Below, piece after piece: positions 52,518 to 61,739 of a DNA stretch of 64,000 nucleotides (positions within the stretch are counted from its first letter, which is position 1; every line of letters starts with the position of its first letter). The notes under the pieces are model-generated. The model searched no databases. It was given only the letters and a program-made list of their open reading frames with translations, and was not told the origin of the DNA. The DNA is from Bifidobacterium asteroides (GTDB taxonomy: Bacteria > Actinomycetota > Actinomycetes > Actinomycetales > Bifidobacteriaceae): positions 1 through 64,000 of the forward strand of contig NZ_WKKW01000001.1 of NCBI RefSeq assembly GCF_009683175.1. Reading direction: 5' to 3'. A program made the position numbers and the translations under genes.

Positions 52518-53048
52518 CTACACAGGCTCCCCGACCCCTTTACGCTCAAGGGACAGACTCCAGTAGGAGACGTCATGCAGGACGAACCTGTCCCAGGCGG
52601 CCTGGGGCAGGAGGCCGAAGCGGTTGAACCCGAACCGCTGCAGCAGGGCCTTGGAGGCCGAGTTGTCATCGAAGATGATGGCCACGGTCAGACGCATGCC
52701 CTCCTGCTGGGCGCACTCCAGCAGGGAATGGACCATCAGGGCCCCCAGGCCCCGGCCACGGCTGTCGCGGTCCACGTAGTAGCCCAGCTCGCAGGTCTCC
52801 TGGTAGCCGGGCCGGTCGTAGTAGGCCGACAGGGAGCCGAAGGCCAGCACCTTGCCCTCCTGCTCCAGGACCAGGACCGGATGGCCCTGGTCCGGCTCGT
52901 GGCCCAGCCACCACTGCAGGCGCTGGTCCAGGCTGACCGGGGCCGTATCCGCTGTGGAACCACCGTCCATGACCGCCTGGTTGTAGATGGCGGTGACCGC
53001 CTCCAGGTCCCCGCGACGGCAGAGCCGGATGCGCGGGGTGGCGCTCAC
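52518..53048 (-). CDS. GNAT-family N-acetyltransferase (phosphinothricin acetyltransferase-like)
   Basis: A 176-residue acetyl-CoA-dependent transferase. The acetyl-CoA loop reads GYYVDRDSRGRGLGALMVHSLLE, and the N-terminus IRLCRRGDLEAVTAIYNQAV resembles PAT/YncA-type enzymes acting on methionine derivatives or phosphinothricin-like compounds. Substrate unknown. A GTG start at 53048 overlaps the UPF0182 stop (GTGA), so translation is coupled. Confidence 0.85.
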   Translation of the reverse strand: MSATPRIRLCRRGDLEAVTAIYNQAVMDGGSTADTAPVSLDQRLQWWLGHEPDQGHPVLVLEQEGKVLAFGSLSAYYDRPGYQETCELGYYVDRDSRGRGLGALMVHSLLECAQQEGMRLTVAIIFDDNSASKALLQRFGFNRFGLLPQAAWDRFVLHDVSYWSLSLERKGVGEPV

Positions 53049-56000
53049 TTGTTGCCGCCCTCCTGGTCGGAGGCCTCCTTGAGGGCTTCGCGCAGGCGGT
53101 TCTGCGCCTCGCCGTAAGCGCTGAAGTCGCCCTTCTTCAGGGCGGCATCGCCGTCGCTCATGGCCTGGTTGGCCTTGTCCAGGGCCTGTTTCAGGGCCTG
53201 CCCTCCTGTCGCCGACGCCCCGCCGGACCCGGCGGTCTTATCCGGAGCCTTATCGGAATCAGGGGCCTTATCGGAATTGGTGCGTCCGGTATTGTCGGCA
53301 TCACCTGCCGATGCGCCCGAGTTGCCCTGGAAGGTCTTGTCAAGGGCCGCATCCAGCGTCGCCGAGGAGGAGACCTTGTCTCCGAAGGCCACCAAAACCC
53401 GCTTGAGCAGAGGGAAGCTGGTGGCGCCGCTGGACTGCACGTAGACCGGCTGGATGTAGATCAGTCCGCCGCCTATCGGCAGGGTCAGCAGGTTGCCGCG
53501 TTTGACCTTGGTGGACCCGGACTGGAGCAGGTTGAGCTCGGTGGAGACCGCAGCATCCGAATTGAAGTTGTTCTGGGCCTGCCCAGGGCCGGGCACATTG
53601 GAATTCTTGGGCAGCTCCATCAGCCGGATGGTCCCGTAGTCCGGTCCTATCACCCCCTTGGTCGATCCGGCGTCGGAGTCCACGGACAGGAATCCGGTCA
53701 GGATCTCCCTGGTGGAGGTGCCGGCGGGGATGAAGGTGGAGGTCAGTGAGAAGGCGGGCCTGTCGGTCCCCGGGGTCTGCAGGGTCAGATAGTAGGGAGG
53801 CTGCTTGATCCCCGCTGTCTGCTCCTTGCTGCTCCCGGTCGGATCCACAGGGGTCTGCCAGAAGTCCTCGCCGGAGAAGAACTGGCTGGCCGAGTTGACG
53901 TGGTACTGGGAAAGGAGCTGGCGCTGCACCTTGAACAGGCTCTCCGGGTAGCGCATATGGCTCATCAGGTCGCCCGAGATGGACGAGAGCGGCTTGAACT
54001 GGCCGGGGAAGACCTTCTGCCAGGCCTTGAGCACCGGATCCTTGGCATCCCAGGCATACAGATCCACCGAGCCGTCGTAGGCATCGACCGTGGCCTTGAC
54101 GGAGTTGCGGATGTAGTTGGCCTTCTGGGAGCCCAGACCCTTGACGGCCTCGGAACTCAGGGTGGTCGTGTCCTGGGTGATGGGACCCAGGTCCACCTTC
54201 TGGGAGTAGGGGTAGGCATCGGAGGTGGTGTAGCCGTCGACGATCCACTTGACCCTGCCGTCCACCACAGCCGGGTAGACGCGCCCGTCCAGGGTCAGAT
54301 AGGGGGCGATCTGGGCCACGCGCTCCTTGGGTGAGCGGTTGTAGAGGATCTGTGAGTCGGGGGTGACGCGGTCCGAGAAGAGGATCTGGTCGGATCCGAA
54401 GCGGATGGCGTAGAGGACCCGGGCCAGGAAGTTGCCCACCGAGGGGCCGCCGTTGCCCTTGAAGGTGTTGGTGGCTCCCTTGGAACCGGTGGGATAGTCG
54501 AATTCCCAGCCCGATGAACCCTGTGGCGCGCCGACGATGGAGTACTCGGGCGCGTTGGGCGAGAAGTAGATTCGCGGCTCGTAGTGCTGGCTGTCGGTCA
54601 GCTTGCCCTTGGTGGGGATGTCCTGCTCGAAGAACTCGGGCTGCCCGTCAGGGGTGACCTTGTTGCCATAGGCGGCCACGATGCCGTAGCCGTGGGTGAA
54701 GACCGTGTGGTCATTGACCCAGTTGCGGTTGTCGTTGCCCTCCAGGTCCAGCTCGCGAGCGCCGATGACCGTATCCTGACTGACTCCGTCGATGTCGTAC
54801 TTGTCGACGGCCAGGGTGTCCTCGAAGGTGTAGTACTGCTTGGACTGCTGCAGCTGGCGGAAGGTGGGGGAAACCACCTGGGGGTCCAGCAGACGAATCT
54901 GTGCGGTGGTCTCCGCATCACGGGAGAGGGCGCCCGACTGGACCTCGGTGGTGGCGTCATAGGCCTCGGTCTTGAGCTTGTCCAGCCCATAGGCCTTGGT
55001 GGTGGCCGCAATGTTGCGCTGGATGTAGGCGGACTCCATCTCCTGGGCGTTGGGGTTGACCCGGAAGCGCTGGACCAGTGCCGGCCAGAAGACGGTCAGC
55101 AGCAGGGACAGGACGATGGTGACGGCCACGGCCAGGACGGGCACCCGCCACTGCTTGACGGCCGAACCCAGCGACCCTGCATGGACACGGCCGGGTTCCA
55201 GGGTATGTGAGCACAGAATCCATACGGCCAGGATGATGCCCAGCAGGGCCATGACCACGGACATGATCAGGGTGACGGGGATGGCCGCCTTGACCGAGGT
55301 GTAGGAGGCGCCGGTGATCCGATCGCCCTCCTCGGTCAGCCTGCCGAAGACGCCCAGGGCGGTGTCGCCAGCCCAGACCAGCATGAACAGGACCAGCCAG
55401 ACGGCCACCTGGCGACGGGCGGGACGGGTCATCTCCAGAATGCCGCGTCCATGCACGGGCATAGTCAGCCGAATGCCGCCCATGAGGAAGTTGGTGACCA
55501 GACTGAAGACCGTGGCCGCCAGCAGCATCATCAGCAGGGAGGAGACCAGCAGCTGCAGGCCGGGCAGGATGAAGACGTAGAAGCCGTTGTCCAGGCCGAA
55601 CTGGGGGTCACGCACCCCGAAGGACTGGGCATTGAAGAGCAGGAGCACCTGCTTCCAGTCGGCGTTGAACTGGAAGCCGAAGAAGACACCGACGATCAGG
55701 GAGACCACCACGGCCACCTTGAGCGCCCTGCTTGAGGAGACCCCCTTGCCGACCTCGATCAGATCACCCTTGACCCTGATGGTGGACCCGTCGGGCGAAT
55801 CGGGACGGCTACGGATGGCCAGTACGGCCGAGAGCAGGGTCACCGCGGCCAGCAGCAGGGCGTAGGCCAGCCATAGACCCACCTTGATGCCCAGCTGGGT
55901 CCAGACGATCTGCGCGGCTCCCAGCTGGGAGAACCACATGACATCAGTGATGAAGCGGCTGAGCGCGAACAGGAGCAGGAAGACGACCAGGACGACGGCC

Positions 56001-56245
56001 ACAACCACGGCCAGGATCCTCGAGCCCCGGGAAGGCCCGTCATTGCCCTTCCTGCGGGAAGTCAGCCGGGGGTCACCTGGTCCGGAAAAGCGGAAGCGAG
56101 GCGTACCGCCGCCCTCCTGGCCGGAACCCTCCCCATCGGTTTGCACGTGCAGGATGACCGGGTCGTCTTCATTGCGACGCCGGCCTGGTCCGTCTGGACC
56201 GCCCATAGGGTCGAACATGGAACCGAAGAAATCAAAGAATGACAT
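53045..56245 (-). CDS. UPF0182-family large membrane protein
   Basis: A 1066-residue protein of unknown function conserved in actinobacteria. A short cytoplasmic N-terminus, about seven transmembrane helices in the first ~350 residues, and a large extracytoplasmic region with family-typical segments (DFLLVYG-like region replaced here by VSPTFRQLQQSKQYYTF, and MRYPESLFKVQRQLLSQYHV). The C-terminal ~120 residues are Asp/Lys/Ala-rich with a predicted coiled coil. It lies between a GT4 glycosyltransferase and the GNAT gene. Confidence 0.92.
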   Translation of the reverse strand: MSFFDFFGSMFDPMGGPDGPGRRRNEDDPVILHVQTDGEGSGQEGGGTPRFRFSGPGDPRLTSRRKGNDGPSRGSRILAVVVAVVLVVFLLLFALSRFITDVMWFSQLGAAQIVWTQLGIKVGLWLAYALLLAAVTLLSAVLAIRSRPDSPDGSTIRVKGDLIEVGKGVSSSRALKVAVVVSLIVGVFFGFQFNADWKQVLLLFNAQSFGVRDPQFGLDNGFYVFILPGLQLLVSSLLMMLLAATVFSLVTNFLMGGIRLTMPVHGRGILEMTRPARRQVAVWLVLFMLVWAGDTALGVFGRLTEEGDRITGASYTSVKAAIPVTLIMSVVMALLGIILAVWILCSHTLEPGRVHAGSLGSAVKQWRVPVLAVAVTIVLSLLLTVFWPALVQRFRVNPNAQEMESAYIQRNIAATTKAYGLDKLKTEAYDATTEVQSGALSRDAETTAQIRLLDPQVVSPTFRQLQQSKQYYTFEDTLAVDKYDIDGVSQDTVIGARELDLEGNDNRNWVNDHTVFTHGYGIVAAYGNKVTPDGQPEFFEQDIPTKGKLTDSQHYEPRIYFSPNAPEYSIVGAPQGSSGWEFDYPTGSKGATNTFKGNGGPSVGNFLARVLYAIRFGSDQILFSDRVTPDSQILYNRSPKERVAQIAPYLTLDGRVYPAVVDGRVKWIVDGYTTSDAYPYSQKVDLGPITQDTTTLSSEAVKGLGSQKANYIRNSVKATVDAYDGSVDLYAWDAKDPVLKAWQKVFPGQFKPLSSISGDLMSHMRYPESLFKVQRQLLSQYHVNSASQFFSGEDFWQTPVDPTGSSKEQTAGIKQPPYYLTLQTPGTDRPAFSLTSTFIPAGTSTREILTGFLSVDSDAGSTKGVIGPDYGTIRLMELPKNSNVPGPGQAQNNFNSDAAVSTELNLLQSGSTKVKRGNLLTLPIGGGLIYIQPVYVQSSGATSFPLLKRVLVAFGDKVSSSATLDAALDKTFQGNSGASAGDADNTGRTNSDKAPDSDKAPDKTAGSGGASATGGQALKQALDKANQAMSDGDAALKKGDFSAYGEAQNRLREALKEASDQEGGNK

Positions 56246-56254
56246 GTACCTAGC

Positions 56255-57418
56255 CTACATGAGACGGCGGTCTTGAATGGCTTGCCGGTAGACCTCCTCC
56301 ACCTGATCGGCCACCGTGGTCACGTCGTAGCGGTCCAGGAGCGCAATCTGGTCATGGCGCACCTTCCGCCTCCAGGAAGCGTCCCCCAGAGCCTGGGCAA
56401 CTCGCCGGGACAGCAGTTCGGGGGTGTTGGGCGAGTCGACGGGCACCAGAGCCCGCTCATCGCCCATCAGGGTGGACCGGTAACCGGGATTGTCCCCCGC
56501 CAGCACCGGCGCCGTGCCCGAGGCGATGGCCTCCAGCAGGACGATGCCGAAGGACTCACCCCCGGTGGAGGGAAAGACGGTCAGGTCTGAGGAGGCCAGC
56601 AGGGCGGGCTTGTCCTTCTCGTCCACAAAGCCGGGGAAGGCCACCGGGGTGCGCAGGACAGCGGCCTTCCGACGGCAGTCCTCCAGCAGCGGGCCCTTGC
56701 CGGCCATGGTCACATGCAGGCCCTCAGGCAGAATGCCGTCCCGCTCCCCCGCCTGGAGGGCCGAAAGCAGGATCCCAGCCCCTTTGCGGGCCACGAACCG
56801 TCCCAGAAAGACCAGATGCGGCCCCTGGCCGTGCAGACGCGCCACCTCCTGGTCTCCGGCGGCCTGTCGGGCCCGGCGCAGGGCAGCCACATCCACGGGA
56901 TTGGCCACCACCCTGCTGGGCGCACCGGCAGTCCGCCGGGCATAGCCGGCCGCCACAGGCGAGACCGCGATGACCCTGTCGATGCGCCTATGGGTCCTGC
57001 GGTTGATCATCCCCAGCAACCGGCCGCCCAAGAGCTGCAGGCTTCCCGTGGGGGCGATGTGGTAGGTGGCCACCAGGGCCGTTGCCGGATCTGCGGCCCG
57101 GATGACCCGCCCGGCCAGGAAGGGGCTGTAGGGTGCCTGAACATGCAGCAGGTCGAAGTGCCCGGCCTCCAGGACCCGGCGGATGGGCGCCTTGGGCGCA
57201 GGCAGCGGTATGCGCATCCTGTTGCCGTTGAAGGAGACCATGACGTTACGGGATAGGGAGTGAACCCCGTCAACCGGCGGATGGGCGGTCTGCCCGACCA
57301 GGTACTGGACCCTATGGCCCCGCCTGCCCAGCTCCCGTCCCAGGGTCAGAATGTGCTGCTGAACCCCGTCAAACACATCCAGGGTGTCATCGAAGACGAA
57401 CCCGATGTTGAGCGTCAC
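56255..57418 (-). CDS. GT4-family glycosyltransferase
   Basis: A 387-residue GT-B enzyme resembling actinobacterial mannosyl/glucosyltransferases acting on lipid acceptors (PimA/PimB-like). N-terminal FDDTLDVFDGVQQHILTLGRELGRRGHRV and C-terminal donor-site segment FPSTGGESFGIVLLEAIASG (Glu-x7-Glu motif) are clear. A GTG start overlaps the stop of the upstream oxidoreductase by 4 bp. Donor and acceptor are not deducible, though membrane glycolipid synthesis is likely. Confidence 0.88.
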   Translation of the reverse strand: MTLNIGFVFDDTLDVFDGVQQHILTLGRELGRRGHRVQYLVGQTAHPPVDGVHSLSRNVMVSFNGNRMRIPLPAPKAPIRRVLEAGHFDLLHVQAPYSPFLAGRVIRAADPATALVATYHIAPTGSLQLLGGRLLGMINRRTHRRIDRVIAVSPVAAGYARRTAGAPSRVVANPVDVAALRRARQAAGDQEVARLHGQGPHLVFLGRFVARKGAGILLSALQAGERDGILPEGLHVTMAGKGPLLEDCRRKAAVLRTPVAFPGFVDEKDKPALLASSDLTVFPSTGGESFGIVLLEAIASGTAPVLAGDNPGYRSTLMGDERALVPVDSPNTPELLSRRVAQALGDASWRRKVRHDQIALLDRYDVTTVADQVEEVYRQAIQDRRLM

Positions 57419-58047
57419 TGAGCGTCCTGGCCTGCTCCGGGCTCGGTCCCTGCAGCCAGCTGACGCCCCTTCAAGGCCAGGGCCACCAGGTGCCGGTCGG
57501 CGGCCTCCCGCGCCTGCTGCTCGTCGTTGCCAGAGTCCAGCTTGTCCACATAGATGGTCTCCACCTGGGCGACCTGGCAGTACTTGAGGAAGGTCTGCCT
57601 GCGCAGCTGGTTGTCCAGGGCCTCACCGACGCCGCTGGACTGGTACCATTCCTTTTCCCCGCCGGTCAGCATGATCAGCTCCACCCGGCGCCCGGCCAGG
57701 GCCCCCGGGGTTCCGTCAGCGTGGTAGGCGAAGCCCCGGCAGATGACCCGGTCGATGAAGCCCTTCATGATGGCCGGCATGCTGTACCAGTAGACCGGGA
57801 AGACCAGGGCCAGCACGTCCGCATCCTTGATGCGCTCCTGCATGGCCTGGGCATCCTCGGGCATGGGTCCCTGGCCCAGGTAGTGGGTCCTGTCCTCCAT
57901 GCCGAAGACGGGATTGAACCCCTCGGCGCAAAGGTCGATCAACTCGGTGCGAGCCCCGCCCTCGGCCGCCCCGTCCAGCAGGGCATTGCCCGCCGCATCG
58001 GTCAGGCTCTTGGGTTCGGGGTTGGCCGTGACTGCCACGATCTTCAT
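57415..58047 (-). CDS. NAD(P)H-dependent flavodoxin-fold oxidoreductase
   Basis: A 210-residue protein of the NQO/KefF-like flavodoxin fold. MKIVAVTANPEPKSLTDA is the phosphate-binding start, and VLALVFPVYWYSMPAIMKGFIDRVICRGFAY is the family's hallmark region. It probably reduces quinones or nitro compounds with FMN/FAD. AGGAG ten bases upstream selects ATG 58047. It is the first gene of the minus-strand run ending with mfd, and diverges from the M-box transcript. Confidence 0.88.
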   Translation of the reverse strand: MKIVAVTANPEPKSLTDAAGNALLDGAAEGGARTELIDLCAEGFNPVFGMEDRTHYLGQGPMPEDAQAMQERIKDADVLALVFPVYWYSMPAIMKGFIDRVICRGFAYHADGTPGALAGRRVELIMLTGGEKEWYQSSGVGEALDNQLRRQTFLKYCQVAQVETIYVDKLDSGNDEQQAREAADRHLVALALKGRQLAAGTEPGAGQDAQ

Positions 58048-58150
58048 GGGGATTCGCTCCTTACATTCCATTTCAGGCCTGCACCGACTGCGTGCAGACC
58101 CTTGTCATTGTCAGCCCTGGCAAGGACGGCAACACTGGTTCGGCAAATGC

Positions 58151-58179
58151 TTGACACTGCTCCTGGGCCCATCTATGTT
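58151..58179 (+). promoter_or_regulatory. Promoter of the M-box ABC operon
   Basis: Consensus TTGACA (58151-58156), exactly 17-base spacer, TATGTT (58174-58179). The transcript should begin near 58186, right at the 5' edge of the M-box aptamer. Confidence 0.85.
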
Positions 58180-58336
58180 ATTGGGTGGTCGGTAGGTGAA
58201 GCTACCGCATGGACAAGGCATGCTGCCGCAAAGTGGTGGAGACACCCCGCGCAGGTCAACAGTCCCCGTCGGATCAAGGCAGGGACTAATGCAGGGCCAA
58301 ATACCATGCGAAGCCGAAGCTTGAACGATGACAATG
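58180..58336 (+). ncRNA. M-box (ykoK) Mg2+-sensing riboswitch
   Basis: The leader matches the M-box consensus in order: GGTAGGTGAAGCTACC, GCATGCTGCCGC, GGAGACACC, GGTCAACAG, CTAATGCAG and GAAGCTTGAACGATGA. Predicted helices are supported: GCATGG (58207-58212) with CCATGC (58304-58309); AGTCCC (58261-58266) with GGGACT (58282-58287); GGTG-GAGA-CACC (58235-58246). No U-tract terminator follows, so control may act on the ribosome site of the permease gene 75 bp downstream. The 5' boundary is approximate. Confidence 0.87.
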
Positions 58337-58412
58337 GTCGGCTCATGGCCGATCGCCACGCCGTCTTCGAGGCTGCCGACAGGGATGTTCCGCACCTTGG
58401 AGGGAGGCCATC

Positions 58413-60176
58413 GTGAATACTGTCGCACTGCCAGGAATGCTCCGTTCGCCACTGAACGACGACCGCAGCCAGGCATCGCGCTCCACCCGCATATGGACGG
58501 GTCTGGCCGTAGCCATAGGCGCTCTGGTCCTGCTGGGGGCCCTGGCCTATCTGCTGCCGGCCCTGGGCGCGCCCATCGGCCCGGCCGGGGTACCCTCGCA
58601 CGTCTCCACCGACCCGGCCAATCTGCCCTACTACGCGCTTCGCTCCCTCTTCCGCATGTTCACGGCCCTGATCATCTCCCTGGTCTTCGCCTTCCTCTAC
58701 GGGCTGGCCGCCGCGCGCTCCCGCCGCCTGGGCGCCGTGCTCATCCCCCTGCTGGACATTCTGCAGTCGGTGCCCGTCCTGGGCTTCCTGTCAGCCACCA
58801 TCTCCATCTGGCTGGTCCTTTTCCCCGGGTCCATCATGGGCGTGGAGGCGGCCTCCATCTTTGCCATCTTCACCAGCCAGGCCTGGAACATGGCCTTCTC
58901 CTTCTATAACTCCCTGACCAGCGAGCCCGCCGACCTGGACGAGGCGGTGAGGCTGATGCGCCTGACCCGCTGGCAGCGCTTCTGGAAGCTGGACGTGCCC
59001 AACTCCATGATCCCCCTGCTCTGGAACTGCATGATGAGCATGGGCGGCGGCTGGTTCTTCCTGACCGCCTCCGAGATGATCTCGGTCAACAACAGGACCC
59101 TGGCCCTGCCCGGCATCGGCTCCTTCGTGGAGGAGGCCACCGCCGAGCAGGACCTGGGCAAGGTGGGCCTGGCCATCCTGACCATGATTGTGGTGGTCCT
59201 ATTGATTGACTTCCTGCTCTGGAAGCCGCTGACCGCCTGGGCCGAGAAGTTCCGCTACACCAGCAGCCAGTCCACCGAGCCCCGGCGCAGCCTGGTGCTG
59301 ACGGTCATCCGCTTGTCCGGGGTCAAGGACCTCTTGGGCCTGGTGGGCCACCCCCTGGCCGACCTGCTGGACCGGATCACCCGCCCCTTGGGCCGCACCG
59401 GGGCGCGCTGGAGCCGTGGCGGCGGACGCAGGCGGACAGGCGACCTGCTCTGGTGGGCCTGCCTGGCCCTGATCGGCCTGTGGGGTCTCTGGCAGCTGGA
59501 CCGCCTGGTCATCCGCCCGCTGGGCCTGGGCGAGGTCGGCCACGTCTTCCAGCTGGGCCTGCTGACCTTCCTGCGGGTGCTGATCCTGATGGTGGTCTGC
59601 ACCATCGTCTGGGTGCCCATCGGCGCCCTGATCGGCATGAATCCGCGCATCTCCCGCTACCTGCAGCCCCTGGTGCAGATCCTGGCCTCCTTCCCGGCCA
59701 ACTTCATCTTCCCCTTCGTCACCATGGTCTTCATCATCTGGCGGATCGACATCAACTGGGGCAGCATCCTTCTCATGGCCCTGGGCACCCAGTGGTACAT
59801 CCTCTTCAACGTCATCGCCGGGGCCTCGGCCATCCCCGACGACCTGCTGGAGATGTCGCGCAGCCTGGGCCAGAACCGCTGGCAACGATGGAAGACCCTG
59901 ATCCTACCGGCCCTGTTCGGCTCCTGGTGCACCGGCGGTATCACAGCGGCCGGCGGGGCCTGGAACGCCTCCATCGTCTCCGAGGTGGTCTCCTACGGGA
60001 AGACCGAACTGACGGCCCGGGGCCTGGGTGCCTACATCGCCCAGGTGACCGCCACCGGCGACACCCCCCGCATCATCCTGGGAGTGGCCGTCATGAGCAT
60101 CTTCGTGGTCCTGGCCGACCGGTTCTTCTGGTCTCCCCTGCAATCACTGGCACAACGGCGCTATTCCCTGACATGA
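58413..60176 (+). CDS. ABC transporter permease, two fused NitT/TauT-like domains
   Basis: A 587-residue protein made of two tandem BPD_transp_1 permease domains in one chain. EAA loops are DEAVRLMRLTRWQRFWKLDVP in the first half and LEMSRSLGQNRWQRWKTLILP in the second. Each half has about five to six helices, joined by a basic linker (about 325-350, RTGARWSRGGGRRR). GTG at 58413 follows GGAGG; ATG 58437 is an alternative. The family normally imports nitrate, sulfonate or taurine, but the upstream M-box implies a Mg2+-linked role. No binding-protein gene is adjacent. Confidence 0.9.
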   Translation: MNTVALPGMLRSPLNDDRSQASRSTRIWTGLAVAIGALVLLGALAYLLPALGAPIGPAGVPSHVSTDPANLPYYALRSLFRMFTALIISLVFAFLYGLAAARSRRLGAVLIPLLDILQSVPVLGFLSATISIWLVLFPGSIMGVEAASIFAIFTSQAWNMAFSFYNSLTSEPADLDEAVRLMRLTRWQRFWKLDVPNSMIPLLWNCMMSMGGGWFFLTASEMISVNNRTLALPGIGSFVEEATAEQDLGKVGLAILTMIVVVLLIDFLLWKPLTAWAEKFRYTSSQSTEPRRSLVLTVIRLSGVKDLLGLVGHPLADLLDRITRPLGRTGARWSRGGGRRRTGDLLWWACLALIGLWGLWQLDRLVIRPLGLGEVGHVFQLGLLTFLRVLILMVVCTIVWVPIGALIGMNPRISRYLQPLVQILASFPANFIFPFVTMVFIIWRIDINWGSILLMALGTQWYILFNVIAGASAIPDDLLEMSRSLGQNRWQRWKTLILPALFGSWCTGGITAAGGAWNASIVSEVVSYGKTELTARGLGAYIAQVTATGDTPRIILGVAVMSIFVVLADRFFWSPLQSLAQRRYSLT

Positions 60177-60196
60177 GAAGTCTGAGAGGTTCGACA

Positions 60197-61549
60197 ATGA
60201 CCAAGATCAATTCCAACGGGATCATCACGGCCGAGCACGTGACCAAGACCTACCAGTCCGACAAGGGCGCGGAGCTGACCGTCCTGGACAACATCGACTT
60301 CACCCTGCACGAGGGCGAGGTGGTGGCCATCCTGGGCCGCTCCGGCGCCGGCAAGTCCACCCTGCTGCGCATCCTGGCCGGCCTGGTCCCGGCAAGCAAA
60401 GGCAGCGTCGAATACCGGGGCAAGCAGCTGGACGGGCCCAACCCCGGCGTGGCCCTGGTCTTCCAGAGCTTCGCCCTGATGCCCTGGCTGACCGTCAAGG
60501 ACAACGTCGAGCTGGGCCTGCAGGCCCGTGGCGTGCCCAAGAAGGAGCGCGAGAAACTTTCCCTGGCCGCCATCGACGCCATCGGCCTGGACGGCTTCGA
60601 AAGCGCCTACCCCAAGGAGCTCTCCGGGGGCATGCGCCAGCGCGTGGGCATCGCCCGTGCCCTGGTCCTCAAGCCGGACGCCCTCTTCATGGACGAGCCT
60701 TTCTCGGCCCTGGACGTGCTGACTGCCGAGAACCTTCGCCAGGAGGTCCTCAAGGTCTGGTCCGAGGAGGCGGGCAGCGTCAAGTCGGTCCTGATCGTCA
60801 CCCACAACATCGAGGAGGCCGTGGAGATGGCCGACCGGGTCCTGGTCCTGGACTCGCATCCCGGCCGGGTCATCGCCGACGTGCCCATCAACCTGGACAG
60901 GCCTCGGGACAAGCAGTCCGACCTCTTCCAGTCCTGCGTGGACTACCTCTACTCCATCCTTACCGGCCAGCGCGACAGCGAGGACATCCGCCGCCGTCTG
61001 CAGACCAAGGTGCGTAACCGCCAGGCCGTGCGGGATTCGGTGCGGGACGAGGAGACCGCCGAGCGCAACCTGCCCGACGCCACCCCCGGCGGCCTGGCCG
61101 GTCTGGCCGATGTCATGGTCAACCAGCCCAACGGCATGGACCTGGCCGACCTGGCCGCCAAGCTCTCCTTCGAGGTGGACGACCTCTTCCCCCTGATCGA
61201 CGCCGGGCTCATGCTGGGCATCTTCCAGGCGGACAACGGGCACGTCAGGCTGACCGACCAGGGCCGGGCCTGGCACGACGCGGACATCCTGGAGAGCAAG
61301 GAGATGTTCTCACGCATGCTGATGGATCACGTTCCGCTGATCCGCATCATCGACCGGGCCCTGAAGAACAGCGACGACAAGAGCCTGCATGGCTCCCTGA
61401 TCCTGGACCTGCTGCGGGCCCACCACTCGGACAAGGAGGCCGTCCAGCAGTTCGACACCGCCATCACCTGGGGCCGCTACGGCGAGCTCTTCGATTACGA
61501 CGCCGACGACGACCGGCTGACCCTGGACCCGGAAAACCACACCGAGTGA
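60197..61549 (+). CDS. ABC transporter ATPase with C-terminal AAA-associated domain
   Basis: A 450-residue protein. The NitT/TauT-type ATPase domain (about 1-270) has Walker A LGRSGAGKSTLL, signature LSGGMRQRVGIARAL and Walker B ALFMDEPFSALD. The C-terminal ~150 residues (GLAGLADVMVNQPNGMDLAD to the end) resemble the AAA-associated winged-helix-like domain seen on a subset of these ATPases, a likely sensor or regulatory module. It follows the fused permease by 20 bp with GAGAGG upstream. It shares the M-box leader and would energise the permease. Confidence 0.92.
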   Translation: MTKINSNGIITAEHVTKTYQSDKGAELTVLDNIDFTLHEGEVVAILGRSGAGKSTLLRILAGLVPASKGSVEYRGKQLDGPNPGVALVFQSFALMPWLTVKDNVELGLQARGVPKKEREKLSLAAIDAIGLDGFESAYPKELSGGMRQRVGIARALVLKPDALFMDEPFSALDVLTAENLRQEVLKVWSEEAGSVKSVLIVTHNIEEAVEMADRVLVLDSHPGRVIADVPINLDRPRDKQSDLFQSCVDYLYSILTGQRDSEDIRRRLQTKVRNRQAVRDSVRDEETAERNLPDATPGGLAGLADVMVNQPNGMDLADLAAKLSFEVDDLFPLIDAGLMLGIFQADNGHVRLTDQGRAWHDADILESKEMFSRMLMDHVPLIRIIDRALKNSDDKSLHGSLILDLLRAHHSDKEAVQQFDTAITWGRYGELFDYDADDDRLTLDPENHTE

Positions 61550-61573
61550 ACAGTCGAGGTCCTCTTACACCCC

Positions 61574-61579
61574 TAGAAT
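61574..61579 (+). promoter_or_regulatory. Putative -10 box of the crcB transcript
   Basis: TAGAAT eight bases before the fluoride aptamer. No good -35 is present at 16-18 bases, so the promoter is weak or activator-dependent. Confidence 0.45.
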
Positions 61580-61586
61580 GGGCCTC

Positions 61587-61683
61587 GGGCGATGGAACCC
61601 GCCCGGGGCTTGAGCCCCGAACCGCAAACTGCTGATAGTTCCTGCACCATGATTCGACGACCCGTCTGCGGGCCGGGTGCAGG
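61587..61683 (+). ncRNA. Fluoride (crcB) riboswitch with expression platform
   Basis: Aptamer landmarks occur in order: GGGCGATGGAACCCGCCC, a GGGGC-TTGA-GCCCC hairpin, AACCGC, and GCTGATAGTTCCTGC (61587-61645). The 3' edge CCTGCACC (61641-61648) is perfectly complementary to GGTGCAGG (61676-61683), so an alternative long hairpin competes with the aptamer. Two fluoride-exporter genes follow directly. Confidence 0.87.
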
Positions 61684-61739
61684 CGCATGCCATTCAGCCC
61701 GACCCCGTGGACGCTGATCCGTCGGGAACCGAGATCTCA

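Noticed and set aside
59453-60196. Open frame in phase with the NitT/TauT-like ATPase extending about 250 codons upstream across the permease
   Set aside because: The extension is a shadow of the permease gene in another frame; the ATPase fold and a ribosome site begin at 60197.
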